Below are positions 10,310 through 19,608 of a stretch of 40,536 nt of DNA, piece after piece (positions within the stretch are counted from its first letter, which is position 1; every line of letters starts with the position of its first letter). The position numbers and the translations under genes are program-made. The notes beneath the pieces are model-generated. The model saw only the letters and a list, made by a program, of their open reading frames with translations. It made no database searches and was not told where the DNA came from. Origin of the DNA: Desulfobacterales bacterium (lineage in GTDB: Bacteria; Desulfobacterota; Desulfobacteria; Desulfobacterales; SURF-7); contig JABHLN010000026.1 in assembly GCA_018693105.1 (NCBI GenBank), positions 1-40,536 of the forward strand, written 5' to 3'.

Positions 10310-11602
10310 TCAATCTACTATAATATTTAATATCTCTTCAACAGCACCTTTGCATGAATTAAATAAATTAAAGGCATTCCTCCCCATTTCATCAGCTTTT
10401 ACCGAATCAACAAGCAGTATTGATACTTTTTCAAAAAGCTCTTTTCCATCATTCACTTTCATTGCGCCTCCTGAATCAAGAAGCATATTAGATATCTGGA
10501 CAAAATCACTCATAAAAGGGCCGAATAGCAGAGGTTTTGCATAAGCAGCCGGCTCCAGGGGATTATGCCCGCCAAAATTTTTAAGACTTCCGCCAATAAA
10601 TGCGATATCTGCAACAGCATATAACATTCCCAGGATTCCTATTCTGTCTATAATCAACACGTCAATATCATTCTTCGGGCCTTCATTTTCAAGATCATTC
10701 AGTGTAACAGCTGAATGACCGCATGATTTTGTCATATTTAATACATTCCCGGCACGCATGGGGTCTCTTGGAACAATAACAAAAAAAGAATCGGGAAACT
10801 CTTTTTTTATTTTTGAAAAAGCATCTATAAGTATGGCCTCTTCATCTTCATGCGTACTCCCTGCAACAATTATTTTCCGTGAAGACTCAAGGCCAAGATT
10901 TTTTTTTAAATCTACGGCCTCTGTTTCGGAAAACGGAATAACATCCTGATCAAATTTAATATTTCCGGTTACAATTATATTATTATCAGGGATTCCGAGC
11001 TGTCGGAATCGGCTTGCATCCTCATCGGTTTGAGCACATATTTTTTTAAAGGATAAAAATAATGGCTTCATTATACCGGATATTAGTTTATATCCTTTAA
11101 AAGATCTGTTCGAAAGCCTTGCATTCACTAGAAATACCGGTATATTCCTTTTTTTCATATTAAAAAGAAAATTCGGCCATATATCTGACTCCACAATAAT
11201 GACAAAGGCAGGATCAATTTCTCCGGCTATTCGCTTAATAGAAAAGTTAAAATCATATGGGAATAAAAAACATCCTTCTGAATATTTCGATAACAGTTTA
11301 TTGGCTATTTCAAAACCAGTAGCGGTTGATACTGAAAAAAGAATCTTTTTATCAACAAATCTATTCTTTAATTCCTTTACAAGTGGAACGGCAGAGATAG
11401 CCTCACCAACAGATAGTGCATGAATCCAAATCGGTTTGTTGTCATTCAGGCTGCATTTTTTTATATCTTCAGGTATTCCTGTTATTCCCAACCTGTGAAA
11501 AAATGTTTTCCTCCTTTTTTCAGAAAAAATGACAGCAAGACCAAGAAAAGGAGCACCTATAATAATCACAATAGTCAAGAGTATGTTATATAATAAAATC
11601 AT
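10310..11602 (-). CDS. waaA: 3-deoxy-D-manno-octulosonic acid (Kdo) transferase
   Basis: IWIHALSVGEAISAVPLVKELK, FPYDFNFSIKRI, AFIGGSLKNFGGHNPLEPAAYAKPLLFGP. Confidence 0.95.
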   Translation of the reverse strand: MILLYNILLTIVIIIGAPFLGLAVIFSEKRRKTFFHRLGITGIPEDIKKCSLNDNKPIWIHALSVGEAISAVPLVKELKNRFVDKKILFSVSTATGFEIANKLLSKYSEGCFLFPYDFNFSIKRIAGEIDPAFVIIVESDIWPNFLFNMKKRNIPVFLVNARLSNRSFKGYKLISGIMKPLFLSFKKICAQTDEDASRFRQLGIPDNNIIVTGNIKFDQDVIPFSETEAVDLKKNLGLESSRKIIVAGSTHEDEEAILIDAFSKIKKEFPDSFFVIVPRDPMRAGNVLNMTKSCGHSAVTLNDLENEGPKNDIDVLIIDRIGILGMLYAVADIAFIGGSLKNFGGHNPLEPAAYAKPLLFGPFMSDFVQISNMLLDSGGAMKVNDGKELFEKVSILLVDSVKADEMGRNAFNLFNSCKGAVEEILNIIVD

Positions 11603-11694
11603 GATTATGTGTTATGAAACGTTTTTAATTATTCATATATTTCTATTAAAGATGAGTTCGCCAAGAAGGATAAAATACTTTCCAGGCAGGCTTC

Positions 11695-12765
11695 TTATTC
11701 AGCATTTATTAATGTAATAACGCCAAAACATAAAAAGATAAAATTTGCTGTCCATGCAGCAAAAAAAGGCGGCAGCATCTGCCCATATCCAAGGACCAGG
11801 CAGAAACTGTAAAAAACCCTATGGAGAAAGACTGCTCCGATACCATATGCAAAGCAGACAGAAAGGCCTCCTTTTATCTCCCCTTGTACTGCAATGCCTA
11901 AACCAAGTATGCACCATATTAAACAAACCACCGGCACTGCACATTTTCCATATAGGTCAACCTTGTATGTAGTCGCATCATACCCTTCGGATTCTACTTT
12001 TTTTATATAATGGTTGAGCTCAATAAAACTCATTTCATCAGCTTTTTTTATTACCTTCTTAAAGTCTTCAGGAGAAAAGCCAAACTGCTGAACTAATTCA
12101 TTCGGGAAAGATTGAACATATCTGTTGATGGAGGAATCAAGTTTCTGCTCTACAATATCATGTAAATACCATTTACCTTCTTTATATAAGCCGTTTTTTG
12201 CATCGATTCTTCTTATCATTTTAAAATTTACATCAAAATATATAATTGTAATTCCGAAAATGGCATTTTCTGATGGATGGTAGTATTTTATATGAGATAT
12301 TGATCTTCTGGATTTTATCCAGATATCCTTTTCCTTGGATACAGTTACAGATTTATTTATTCCTTTTTTCAGCCATAATTTATTTGCTTCGCTTCTTGAA
12401 ACCGGCACCAGGACTTCAGACAAAAAAAACACAAAAACACTGAGTACAATTCCTATAACAAAAACAGGTTTTAACAGGTAATAAACGCTAACACCGCTGC
12501 TTTTCAAGGCAAGGATTTCATTGTTTTTGCTCATCATCCCGAATGTAACAAGAACTGCTAATAAAATGCATACCGGGATAAGTTGGGCTATAGGCATATC
12601 AAACATAAAAATAAGAAAAGCATTTGAAAAGCCTAGCCCTGCAGCAAGGAATTCGTCTATTTCGTCAAAAAAATCAACGGCAATATAGACACCAACTACC
12701 ATCGTCAGTATCAAACTGAAATATTTAAAAATCTCCTTTATCAGGTATTTATAGATTATTGTCAT
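11695..12765 (-). CDS. lptG: LPS export ABC transporter permease LptG
   Basis: YjgP/YjgQ architecture; FFDEIDEFL, GMMSKNNEILALKSSGVSVYYLLKPV. Second of two tandem permeases. Confidence 0.88.
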   Translation of the reverse strand: MTIIYKYLIKEIFKYFSLILTMVVGVYIAVDFFDEIDEFLAAGLGFSNAFLIFMFDMPIAQLIPVCILLAVLVTFGMMSKNNEILALKSSGVSVYYLLKPVFVIGIVLSVFVFFLSEVLVPVSRSEANKLWLKKGINKSVTVSKEKDIWIKSRRSISHIKYYHPSENAIFGITIIYFDVNFKMIRRIDAKNGLYKEGKWYLHDIVEQKLDSSINRYVQSFPNELVQQFGFSPEDFKKVIKKADEMSFIELNHYIKKVESEGYDATTYKVDLYGKCAVPVVCLIWCILGLGIAVQGEIKGGLSVCFAYGIGAVFLHRVFYSFCLVLGYGQMLPPFFAAWTANFIFLCFGVITLINAE

Positions 12766-12796
12766 TTTCTCTATACATACTTTCTAATATTTTATC

Positions 12797-14017
12797 CTAT
12801 CGTCTACCCGAAGTGTATTTATCAGTAATTGAGGATATAAATCGTTTTATGAAATAAAACAAAAGATCTGTCTTTACAAAGCGGTCATTTGCTGCTCGTA
12901 CAAGGAGATATAGTCCCACACCACCCATTACAATATTGGGAACCCACATGCCTATAATCGGCGGATAAACCCCTGCTTCTCCAAAAACAATACCTGCAGA
13001 CAACAGAATGTAATAAAGTAGAAAAAAAACAAGTCCTATGCTTAAACCGTATGATTTCTTTGATGACCTTGACTGCATACCGAGAGGTACCGCCAGGATT
13101 CCCAAAGCAAAGCATGCAAAAGGTATTGAAAATTTTTTATAAAATTCAAGCAAAACTGAATAATATTCAACATCTCTTGATTTGCTGCTGTTTATATAAT
13201 TTTTAAGCTCAGTCAGACTCATTTCCTTTTCATCAATTTGACCACTGAAACTATTATTAATATTTTCCTTCAAATCAAGGTGAACATCATATGTCCCAAA
13301 ACTTATTGAATGGACTGTCTTGTCTTCTATAGCTACATGGTTAATTGTTCCATTATATAATCTCAGAAGGTATTTGAGCTTGCCGGGTTCACTTATGAGT
13401 TCACCTTTTGGGGCAATTACTGTCCTGACCACACCCTTTGTCCTTTGGTCATCTATAAAAATATCTTTAAGTGTTTTTTCAACACTATTGATTTTACATA
13501 CATACAGCATAACTCCGTCAAAATCTTCAATAAACGTCCTTTCCTTCAAATCTTTCAGGCCAAGCTCAAAATTGGATGTAATGGCATGGTAGGCAAGTTC
13601 CCTTGAAGATACCCTGCCCCATGGCAATCCGTAGATAGACATAAGGCTTGTAAAGACAAACCCGATAAGACAAAAAAGTAATACTGGAGGCGTTAAACTG
13701 TATACACTAAACCCTCCCGCTTTCAATGCAATGATTTCGTTGTCACTTGAAAGCCTTAAGAAAGTAAGAAGTGTGGATATCATTATCGACATGGGGATAA
13801 CATATTGAAGAAAATAAGGAATCAGATAGAAAACCATCAGGAAGAAATACGAACCGCTTAACCTGTAATTTACTATCATATTTGTAATATCAAGAATTCT
13901 TGCAGTCAGGAATATGAATGTAAAGAATATAATAGATATTACAAATGGTGGTATTAACTCTTTAAAAATATATCTGTTTATAATAGAATTCGTTTTCATA
14001 CCGAAAATAATGTCCAC
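12797..14017 (-). CDS. lptF: LPS export ABC transporter permease LptF
   Basis: YjgP/YjgQ architecture; LRLSSDNEIIALKAGGFSVYSLTPPVLLF, FALGILAVPLGMQSRSSKKSYG. Confidence 0.88.
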   Translation of the reverse strand: MDIIFGMKTNSIINRYIFKELIPPFVISIIFFTFIFLTARILDITNMIVNYRLSGSYFFLMVFYLIPYFLQYVIPMSIMISTLLTFLRLSSDNEIIALKAGGFSVYSLTPPVLLFCLIGFVFTSLMSIYGLPWGRVSSRELAYHAITSNFELGLKDLKERTFIEDFDGVMLYVCKINSVEKTLKDIFIDDQRTKGVVRTVIAPKGELISEPGKLKYLLRLYNGTINHVAIEDKTVHSISFGTYDVHLDLKENINNSFSGQIDEKEMSLTELKNYINSSKSRDVEYYSVLLEFYKKFSIPFACFALGILAVPLGMQSRSSKKSYGLSIGLVFFLLYYILLSAGIVFGEAGVYPPIIGMWVPNIVMGGVGLYLLVRAANDRFVKTDLLFYFIKRFISSITDKYTSGRR

Positions 14018-14037
14018 TCCAAAGAAACTTTACACAT

Positions 14038-15804
14038 TTATTCTTGACCCGCCTGTTCCCCGTTCTCATACTGCATATTGTACAATTTATAATATTCTCC
14101 CTTAAGGGCAATAAGTTCATCATGCTTGCCCTCTTCAACAACCCTTCCTTTAACAATAACAACTATCCTGTCAGCATGCCCTATTGTTGAAAGTCTGTGA
14201 GCAATAATAAAGGTTGTGCGTCCGTTCATAAGGTTTGCCAGGGCTTTTTGTACAAGCATCTCAGATTCCGTATCCAATGCTGAAGTTGCCTCGTCTAGTA
14301 TTAGAATTGGAGCATCTTTTATCAAAGCTCTTGCAATACATATACGTTGTTTTTCTCCACCGGAAAGACGGGCACCCAGTTCACCGATTATAGTATCAAA
14401 CTTATCGGGAAAATTTTGAATAAAATCAAATGCAAATGCCGCCTTTGCAGCATTTTCTATCTCTTCATCTGTAGCATTCTGATTTCCGTATGCTATGTTA
14501 TCTTTAACAGATTCATTAAAAAGTATCGGTTCCTGAGTAACAATAGCAATTTGATCACGAACAGATGACAGCGAAGAATTTCTGATATCAATTTCATTAA
14601 TAAGAACAGCTCCGCCGCATACATCATAAAAACGGGGTATAAGATTAACAAATGATGTTTTACCACCGCCACTTGTTCCTACAAGGGCAATTACTTCACC
14701 AGGATTAGCTTTAAGATTAATATCTTTTAAAACAAGTTCCTTGTCATATTTGAAATCAACACCTCTGAAAGTTACACTGTGTGCCCCCCGGATTATTTCT
14801 ATGGGTTCTTCTATCTCCATAATGTCCGAACTACTGTCAATTATTTCATAAACCCTGTCGGCCGCTGCAAACCCTTGTTGAATCACAACATTCAAACCGC
14901 TGAGTTTCTTCGCAGGCCCGTAGAACCACATAACCGCAGCAATAAACGAAATAAAAGTACCGACAGTATATTTCCCTTCAATTACATCCGACCCCCCATA
15001 CCATATTATAAATGCGATACCGATACCTGTAAGGGTTTCCATTATCGGCGAAGAAAGAGATTTTACAATTACAGCTTTTACTTCCAGGCTGAATAGCCGG
15101 TGGGTTTTCTTATAAAAACGATTCTTTTCATATTCCTCCATCCCAAAGGCTTTTACAATTTTATTCCCGGTAAAGGTTTCATGTAAAGCAACATTAAGGT
15201 CTGCCATTGATTCCTGGGTTCCAGTGCTGATTTTTCTTGCTTTCCTCCCAAGTAAAACTATAGGAAAAAATGCAAGCGGTAAAACAACAAAAGCCGCTAT
15301 AGCAAGTTGCCATATTTGATAAATAATAAGCCCTGCAAGCCCTATAAGTAAAAAGAGATCCTTTATTGAAACCGTTACTGCAGTTGATACTGCTGCTTTG
15401 ATAATATTAACATCATTTGTTATCCTTGCCATTAACACACCGGTTTTTTTCTCATGAAAAAATGCAAGAGGAAAATCGGTAATTTTCTCATAAAGGTCAT
15501 CTCTAAGACGCTTTATAATGCTCTCTCCTACATAACTCATGAAATATTCCTGTCCATACATACCAATACCGGCTATCATGCATACAATTATTATATAAAA
15601 TGGAATCTGTGTCAGGGCTTCAACATTTTTGGAAACAAAGACATCATCAATTGCAGGTTTTATTAAATATGCGAGTGCTACCTGTGAAGCTGATACAATC
15701 GCCATGCAAAACATTGCAAAATAAAGTCTGAACCGATGTTCTTTCACAAGTAAAAGCAGGCGCCTGACCTTGCTGTTAAAAATTTTAGGGTTTTCTTTTT
15801 TCAT
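14038..15804 (-). CDS. msbA: Lipid A export permease/ATP-binding protein MsbA
   Basis: ABC exporter: 6-TM domain plus Walker A GTSGGGKTS, signature LSGGEKQR, Walker B ILILDEATSALD. Embedded in lipid A genes. Confidence 0.93.
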   Translation of the reverse strand: MKKENPKIFNSKVRRLLLLVKEHRFRLYFAMFCMAIVSASQVALAYLIKPAIDDVFVSKNVEALTQIPFYIIIVCMIAGIGMYGQEYFMSYVGESIIKRLRDDLYEKITDFPLAFFHEKKTGVLMARITNDVNIIKAAVSTAVTVSIKDLFLLIGLAGLIIYQIWQLAIAAFVVLPLAFFPIVLLGRKARKISTGTQESMADLNVALHETFTGNKIVKAFGMEEYEKNRFYKKTHRLFSLEVKAVIVKSLSSPIMETLTGIGIAFIIWYGGSDVIEGKYTVGTFISFIAAVMWFYGPAKKLSGLNVVIQQGFAAADRVYEIIDSSSDIMEIEEPIEIIRGAHSVTFRGVDFKYDKELVLKDINLKANPGEVIALVGTSGGGKTSFVNLIPRFYDVCGGAVLINEIDIRNSSLSSVRDQIAIVTQEPILFNESVKDNIAYGNQNATDEEIENAAKAAFAFDFIQNFPDKFDTIIGELGARLSGGEKQRICIARALIKDAPILILDEATSALDTESEMLVQKALANLMNGRTTFIIAHRLSTIGHADRIVVIVKGRVVEEGKHDELIALKGEYYKLYNMQYENGEQAGQE

Positions 15805-15880
15805 ACAAATATATAAGATTCCTTAGAAAGTAAAACTGATTACTCAGTAATCCTGCTGTAGAGGATTTCCAACGCAATCA

Positions 15881-16561
15881 CTAATTTATATCATGTTCAA
15901 AAAATTGATCGGCTTTGCGTGTAATATTGCAAAGTTCTTCTTCGAGTTGGACAAGACAATAACGTTCTTCTTCATCCCCTGCATCACCCGGGACATATAC
16001 AGGGTCACCATAAACAACCCTGCATTTTGTAAATGGTAAAGGCATAATAAACCGGTCCCAACTTCCAAATATCTTTATCCTTTTTCCGCTGTATGTAATA
16101 GGTATTATCGGGAAACCGGTTTTTTTTGCAAGCTTGATGACACCGGGCTGTACTTTAAACCTGGGACCCCTCGGCCCATCCGGTGTAACCAGACCGGGGA
16201 TTCCATTTTCCTTCATAAACCTTATCTGACCCATAAGAGCTCGAAGTCCTCTTTTAGAACTTGAACCCCTTATAACCTCATGACCGAACCTATGTAGAAT
16301 TCTTGAAATAATTTCACCATCTTTTGACTGACTTACAAGAATAGACGCCCTTCCCCATTTGTATAGATACATCAGAAGAAGAATTCTTGAATGCCACATT
16401 GCGAAAATAAATTTATCCGTGGCGATTACAGGCCTTACCTTTTCAAATCCAAGAGCATCGACTTTAACCGTGCCGCAGATAATATCTATCAGTATCTTTC
16501 CAATATTTCCGACAAGCTTCCATTTTATTCCAGTAAAACTGTCGTTTTTTAAATCGTTCAT
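15881..16561 (-). CDS. DUF374 / LPLAT-like lysophospholipid acyltransferase family protein
   Basis: FIFAMWHSRILLLMYLYKWGRASILVSQSKDGEIISRILHRFGHEVIRGSSSKRGLRAL...LVTPDGPRGPRFKVQPGVIKLAKKTGFPIIPITY. Overlaps lpxB by 4 nt. Confidence 0.85.
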   Translation of the reverse strand: MNDLKNDSFTGIKWKLVGNIGKILIDIICGTVKVDALGFEKVRPVIATDKFIFAMWHSRILLLMYLYKWGRASILVSQSKDGEIISRILHRFGHEVIRGSSSKRGLRALMGQIRFMKENGIPGLVTPDGPRGPRFKVQPGVIKLAKKTGFPIIPITYSGKRIKIFGSWDRFIMPLPFTKCRVVYGDPVYVPGDAGDEEERYCLVQLEEELCNITRKADQFFEHDIN

Positions 16562-17709
16562 GCATTATGCCTTAGCATATTTATGGCTATTTCAGCTGTT
16601 TTTCCGGAAGCTCCTGATCCACCAAGAAGTTCTCGTATTTTTAAAAGCCTTTGCCTTAATTCCTGAAGCTTTTGATTATCATTAATCATACTTAATACAT
16701 AATCAGCAATATTTTCAGGAGTTGCATCGTTCTGCAAAAGTTCAGGAACAATTTCCTCGTCGGCAATGAGGTTCACAAGACCAACATTTTTGATACTTAC
16801 TAAATATTTGCCAAGCCAATAGCTCACCGGAGACACTTTGTAAACTATTAACATGGGAGTACCGGAAATTGCAGCTTCAAGTGTTACTGTTCCCGATGCT
16901 GCTACAACAAAAGAACTCCTGTGAAAAACATTATCAACACCTTCTGTTTCATATTCAAAGTTCAACCCTTTAGAGGATCCGGAAACAATACGTTCAAACA
17001 ATTCTCTGTCAACAGATGGAGCAATTGAGACAAGAAATTTAATATTTCTGGATTGTTTTTGAATAATGTGGGCAGCTTTCATCAAAACCGGAAGGTGCCG
17101 TGTTATTTCCCTGTCTCTTGACCCCGGCAAAAGTCCTATAATAGTATCACCTGAATCATTTAAATCATTATTCGGGGTTTTAGGCGGGTGTTGATTATCA
17201 AGCAAAGGATGTCCTACAAATGTAACCGGTACATCATTTTCTTTATAAAAATCAGCTTCAAAAGGCAGGATGACTGCCATATGATCAACAAGTGCCTTTA
17301 TTTTTTTTATCCGCCCGGATCGCCATGCCCAGATCTGGGGGCTGATATAATAAAGGACAGGAACTCCAGCCTTCTTTGCTATTGAGGCTATATGAAGGTT
17401 AAAATCGGGAAAATCTATTAATATTAAAAGATCCGGTTTCAGGCTTTTAATAAGTTTTTTGGCAACAGCCATGCCATCAAGAAGGCTTGGGAGTTTGGAA
17501 AAAACCTCTGTTATACCTACAACAGACAATTTTGAAGCATTGACCAGTATCCTTACCTTTGAATCAGCAAGAGCATCTCCCCCAATTCCACAAAAAAAAA
17601 GATTATTGTCTTTCCTTTGCATCTCCTTTACAAGATTTGATCCGTGAAGGTCACCGGAGGCTTCTCCTGCAACGATCATTACACACTTTTGCTGCTGGGA
17701 TTCTCTCAT
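16558..17709 (-). CDS. lpxB: Lipid-A-disaccharide synthase
   Basis: MIVAGEASGDLHGSNLVKEM, LILIDFPDFNLHIASIAKKAGVPVLYYISPQIWAWRSGRIKKI, LLPGSRDREI. Confidence 0.96.
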   Translation of the reverse strand: MRESQQQKCVMIVAGEASGDLHGSNLVKEMQRKDNNLFFCGIGGDALADSKVRILVNASKLSVVGITEVFSKLPSLLDGMAVAKKLIKSLKPDLLILIDFPDFNLHIASIAKKAGVPVLYYISPQIWAWRSGRIKKIKALVDHMAVILPFEADFYKENDVPVTFVGHPLLDNQHPPKTPNNDLNDSGDTIIGLLPGSRDREITRHLPVLMKAAHIIQKQSRNIKFLVSIAPSVDRELFERIVSGSSKGLNFEYETEGVDNVFHRSSFVVAASGTVTLEAAISGTPMLIVYKVSPVSYWLGKYLVSIKNVGLVNLIADEEIVPELLQNDATPENIADYVLSMINDNQKLQELRQRLLKIRELLGGSGASGKTAEIAINMLRHNA

Positions 17710-17715
17710 AGAGGC

Positions 17716-18678
17716 CTAACCGACCTTTACCATGTTGCTTGTTGTGTTAATCTGATCCATAATACTTAATGCTATTTTCAGCGCTTCACGTCCAACTCTA
17801 CCGGAAACTTCGGGCACTTCACGTCTTTTAACATTTTTTACAAATGCCTTGAGTTCATCCTCCAGGGCATCACCATCGGTGAAACGAAGCAGATCAGATG
17901 TCATTCCCGGAATCAAGTTTGCATTACCGGAGTCATTACCTTTTTTTACTATATTTATTTCACGATTTGCAAAATCAACAGATATATATGCATCTTTCTG
18001 AAAAAGTCTGATTTTTCTTTCATTTTTTCCAGAAATCCTGCTGGCTGTTACATTTGCTACACATCCGTTTTTAAATTCTATGCGGGCATTTGCTATGTCA
18101 GGATATTGTGAAATCACAGAAATCCCTGCTGCATTAATGGCCTTCACCTCAGACCCGACATAATTTAAAATAATATCAATATCATGGATCATAAGATCCA
18201 GTACTACACTGACATCTGTTCCTCTTTCATTGTAAACACTCAACCGATGGGACTCAATAAACCTTGGTTTTTTTACAATATTCTTTAAAGGAACAACAGC
18301 CGGGTTATAACGCTCAAGATGACCGACCTGAATAATAAGCCCCCTTGATTCAGCAATATCTATCAATTCATCCGCTTCATTCAAAGACTCGGTCATGGGT
18401 TTTTCAAGAAGCATATCAACATCATTTTCCAGAAAATCCTTTCCTATTCTATAATGCAGCGGAGTCGGCACAACAATGCTTACAGCATCCACCTTGCCAA
18501 ATAATTTCCTGTAATCAGTATAGCCGGTTGTACCGACTTCTTTTGCAATTTTTTCAACCTGCTTCCTGTTAATGTCAGTAACGCCAACAAGGTCTACATC
18601 ATCCATAGCTGCATATTTTTCAGCATGAAATTTCCCTAAATATCCAACACCCACAACACCCACACGTAATTTTTTCAT
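17716..18678 (-). CDS. Gfo/Idh/MocA family oxidoreductase
   Basis: GVVGVGYLGKFHAEKYAAM Rossmann motif, LLEKPMTESLNEADELIDIA (EKP), VGHLERYNPAV, MIHDIDIILNYVG. Confidence 0.9.
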   Translation of the reverse strand: MKKLRVGVVGVGYLGKFHAEKYAAMDDVDLVGVTDINRKQVEKIAKEVGTTGYTDYRKLFGKVDAVSIVVPTPLHYRIGKDFLENDVDMLLEKPMTESLNEADELIDIAESRGLIIQVGHLERYNPAVVPLKNIVKKPRFIESHRLSVYNERGTDVSVVLDLMIHDIDIILNYVGSEVKAINAAGISVISQYPDIANARIEFKNGCVANVTASRISGKNERKIRLFQKDAYISVDFANREINIVKKGNDSGNANLIPGMTSDLLRFTDGDALEDELKAFVKNVKRREVPEVSGRVGREALKIALSIMDQINTTSNMVKVG

Positions 18679-18685
18679 AATCTTT

Positions 18686-18769
18686 TCACTCTTGATGGAG
18701 ACTTTTTACAACACCATCAAATATAGCTTTTATAAGTTCATCACTTTTGAAATGCCCCTTAGTTTTCAT
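18686..18769 (-). other. Candidate 27-aa micro-ORF in the lpxI / oxidoreductase gap (MKTKGHFKSDELIKAIFDGVVKSLHQE), overlapping a dispersed repeat
   Basis: ATG (complement 18767-18769) lies just upstream of, and out of frame with, the lpxI stop; TGA ends 7 nt before the next ATG. No strong Shine-Dalgarno is seen. The same peptide core appears in the repeat copies at 30246 and 40496. Confidence 0.3.
18687..18743 (-). repeat. Dispersed repeat copy 1: modules A (18714-18743) and B (18687-18715) adjacent, minus orientation
   Basis: Reverse complement TGATGAACTTATAAAAGCTATATTTGATGG matches 25/30 with 30246-30275. GGTGTTGTAAAAAGTCTCCATCAAGAGTG matches 25/29 with the complement of 30365-30393. Confidence 0.7.
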
Positions 18770-19568
18770 TTTCAAGGGCAATTATTGATATTCCATATCG
18801 GTCGGCACAATCAATCATTTCTTCTTTATCAAAAACAACAGCTTTTCCTGCCTCAAGAACCAATAGACCTGCTCCAGCTTCCTGCATTGTCATGATTGTT
18901 TCAACACCGACTGCAGGCACATCAAATCTTAAATCCTGGTTCGGTTTTGCAACCTTAACCACAACAGCACTATTATTTGCCAGGCTGCCGCCTCTTTTAA
19001 TTGTTGCATCGGTACCGTCTATTGCCTCAACGGCAAGAACAGACCCCTTACAAAGGACAATACATTGTCCGATATCTAGTTTTCCAATCTCCTTGGCAAT
19101 TTCCCATCCAAGTTTCATGTCCTCTTTTTCAGCCCTGCTCGGTTTACGCTTTGTCCAGCATCCTTCAGTTGCAAGGATGTCCGGGATCAGGAAAGTTGAA
19201 GACCGGACTTTGATTCCTTCCTTTTCAAGAGCCCCTGCTAAACCTCTTAATACGTTATCATCATGGGTATGTCTCATACCAGCAATTAATTTAAGTGCTT
19301 TTGTATCAGGCTTGAAATCGGAAAAAATCCTTGTTTTTTTTATTTTCCCCAGCATAGCAACTTCTGTGACTTTATTTTCTTTAAAAAAGTTCAATAATTT
19401 CTTTACCTGACCAAGATGAATCCACCTAATCATATCAACATGGTTCTCAAGTGCAGGGTCAGTTTCTTTTATATGAGCCACTGCAAAAACTTCATATCCC
19501 TTTGATTTTGCTATGTTAGAAAAAATTATGGGGAACTGCCCACCACCTGCAATTAAACCTATTTTCAT
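18759..19568 (-). CDS. lpxI: UDP-2,3-diacylglucosamine diphosphatase LpxI
   Basis: MKIGLIAGGGQFPIIFSNIAKSKGYEVFAVA, MRHTHDDNVLRGLAGALEKEGI, CVVLCKG-like and AVEAIDGTDATIKRGG blocks of the LpxI/DUF1009 family. Confidence 0.93.
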   Translation of the reverse strand: MKIGLIAGGGQFPIIFSNIAKSKGYEVFAVAHIKETDPALENHVDMIRWIHLGQVKKLLNFFKENKVTEVAMLGKIKKTRIFSDFKPDTKALKLIAGMRHTHDDNVLRGLAGALEKEGIKVRSSTFLIPDILATEGCWTKRKPSRAEKEDMKLGWEIAKEIGKLDIGQCIVLCKGSVLAVEAIDGTDATIKRGGSLANNSAVVVKVAKPNQDLRFDVPAVGVETIMTMQEAGAGLLVLEAGKAVVFDKEEMIDCADRYGISIIALENEN

Positions 19569-19608
19569 AGTAAGTTAATTCTCTTAACAGTTTAAAGTCA
19601 TGGAAAAA

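Noticed and set aside
18892-19410. 172-aa plus-strand ORF
   Set aside because: Entirely antisense to lpxI, low-complexity S/L-rich composition, no family motifs; shadow ORF.
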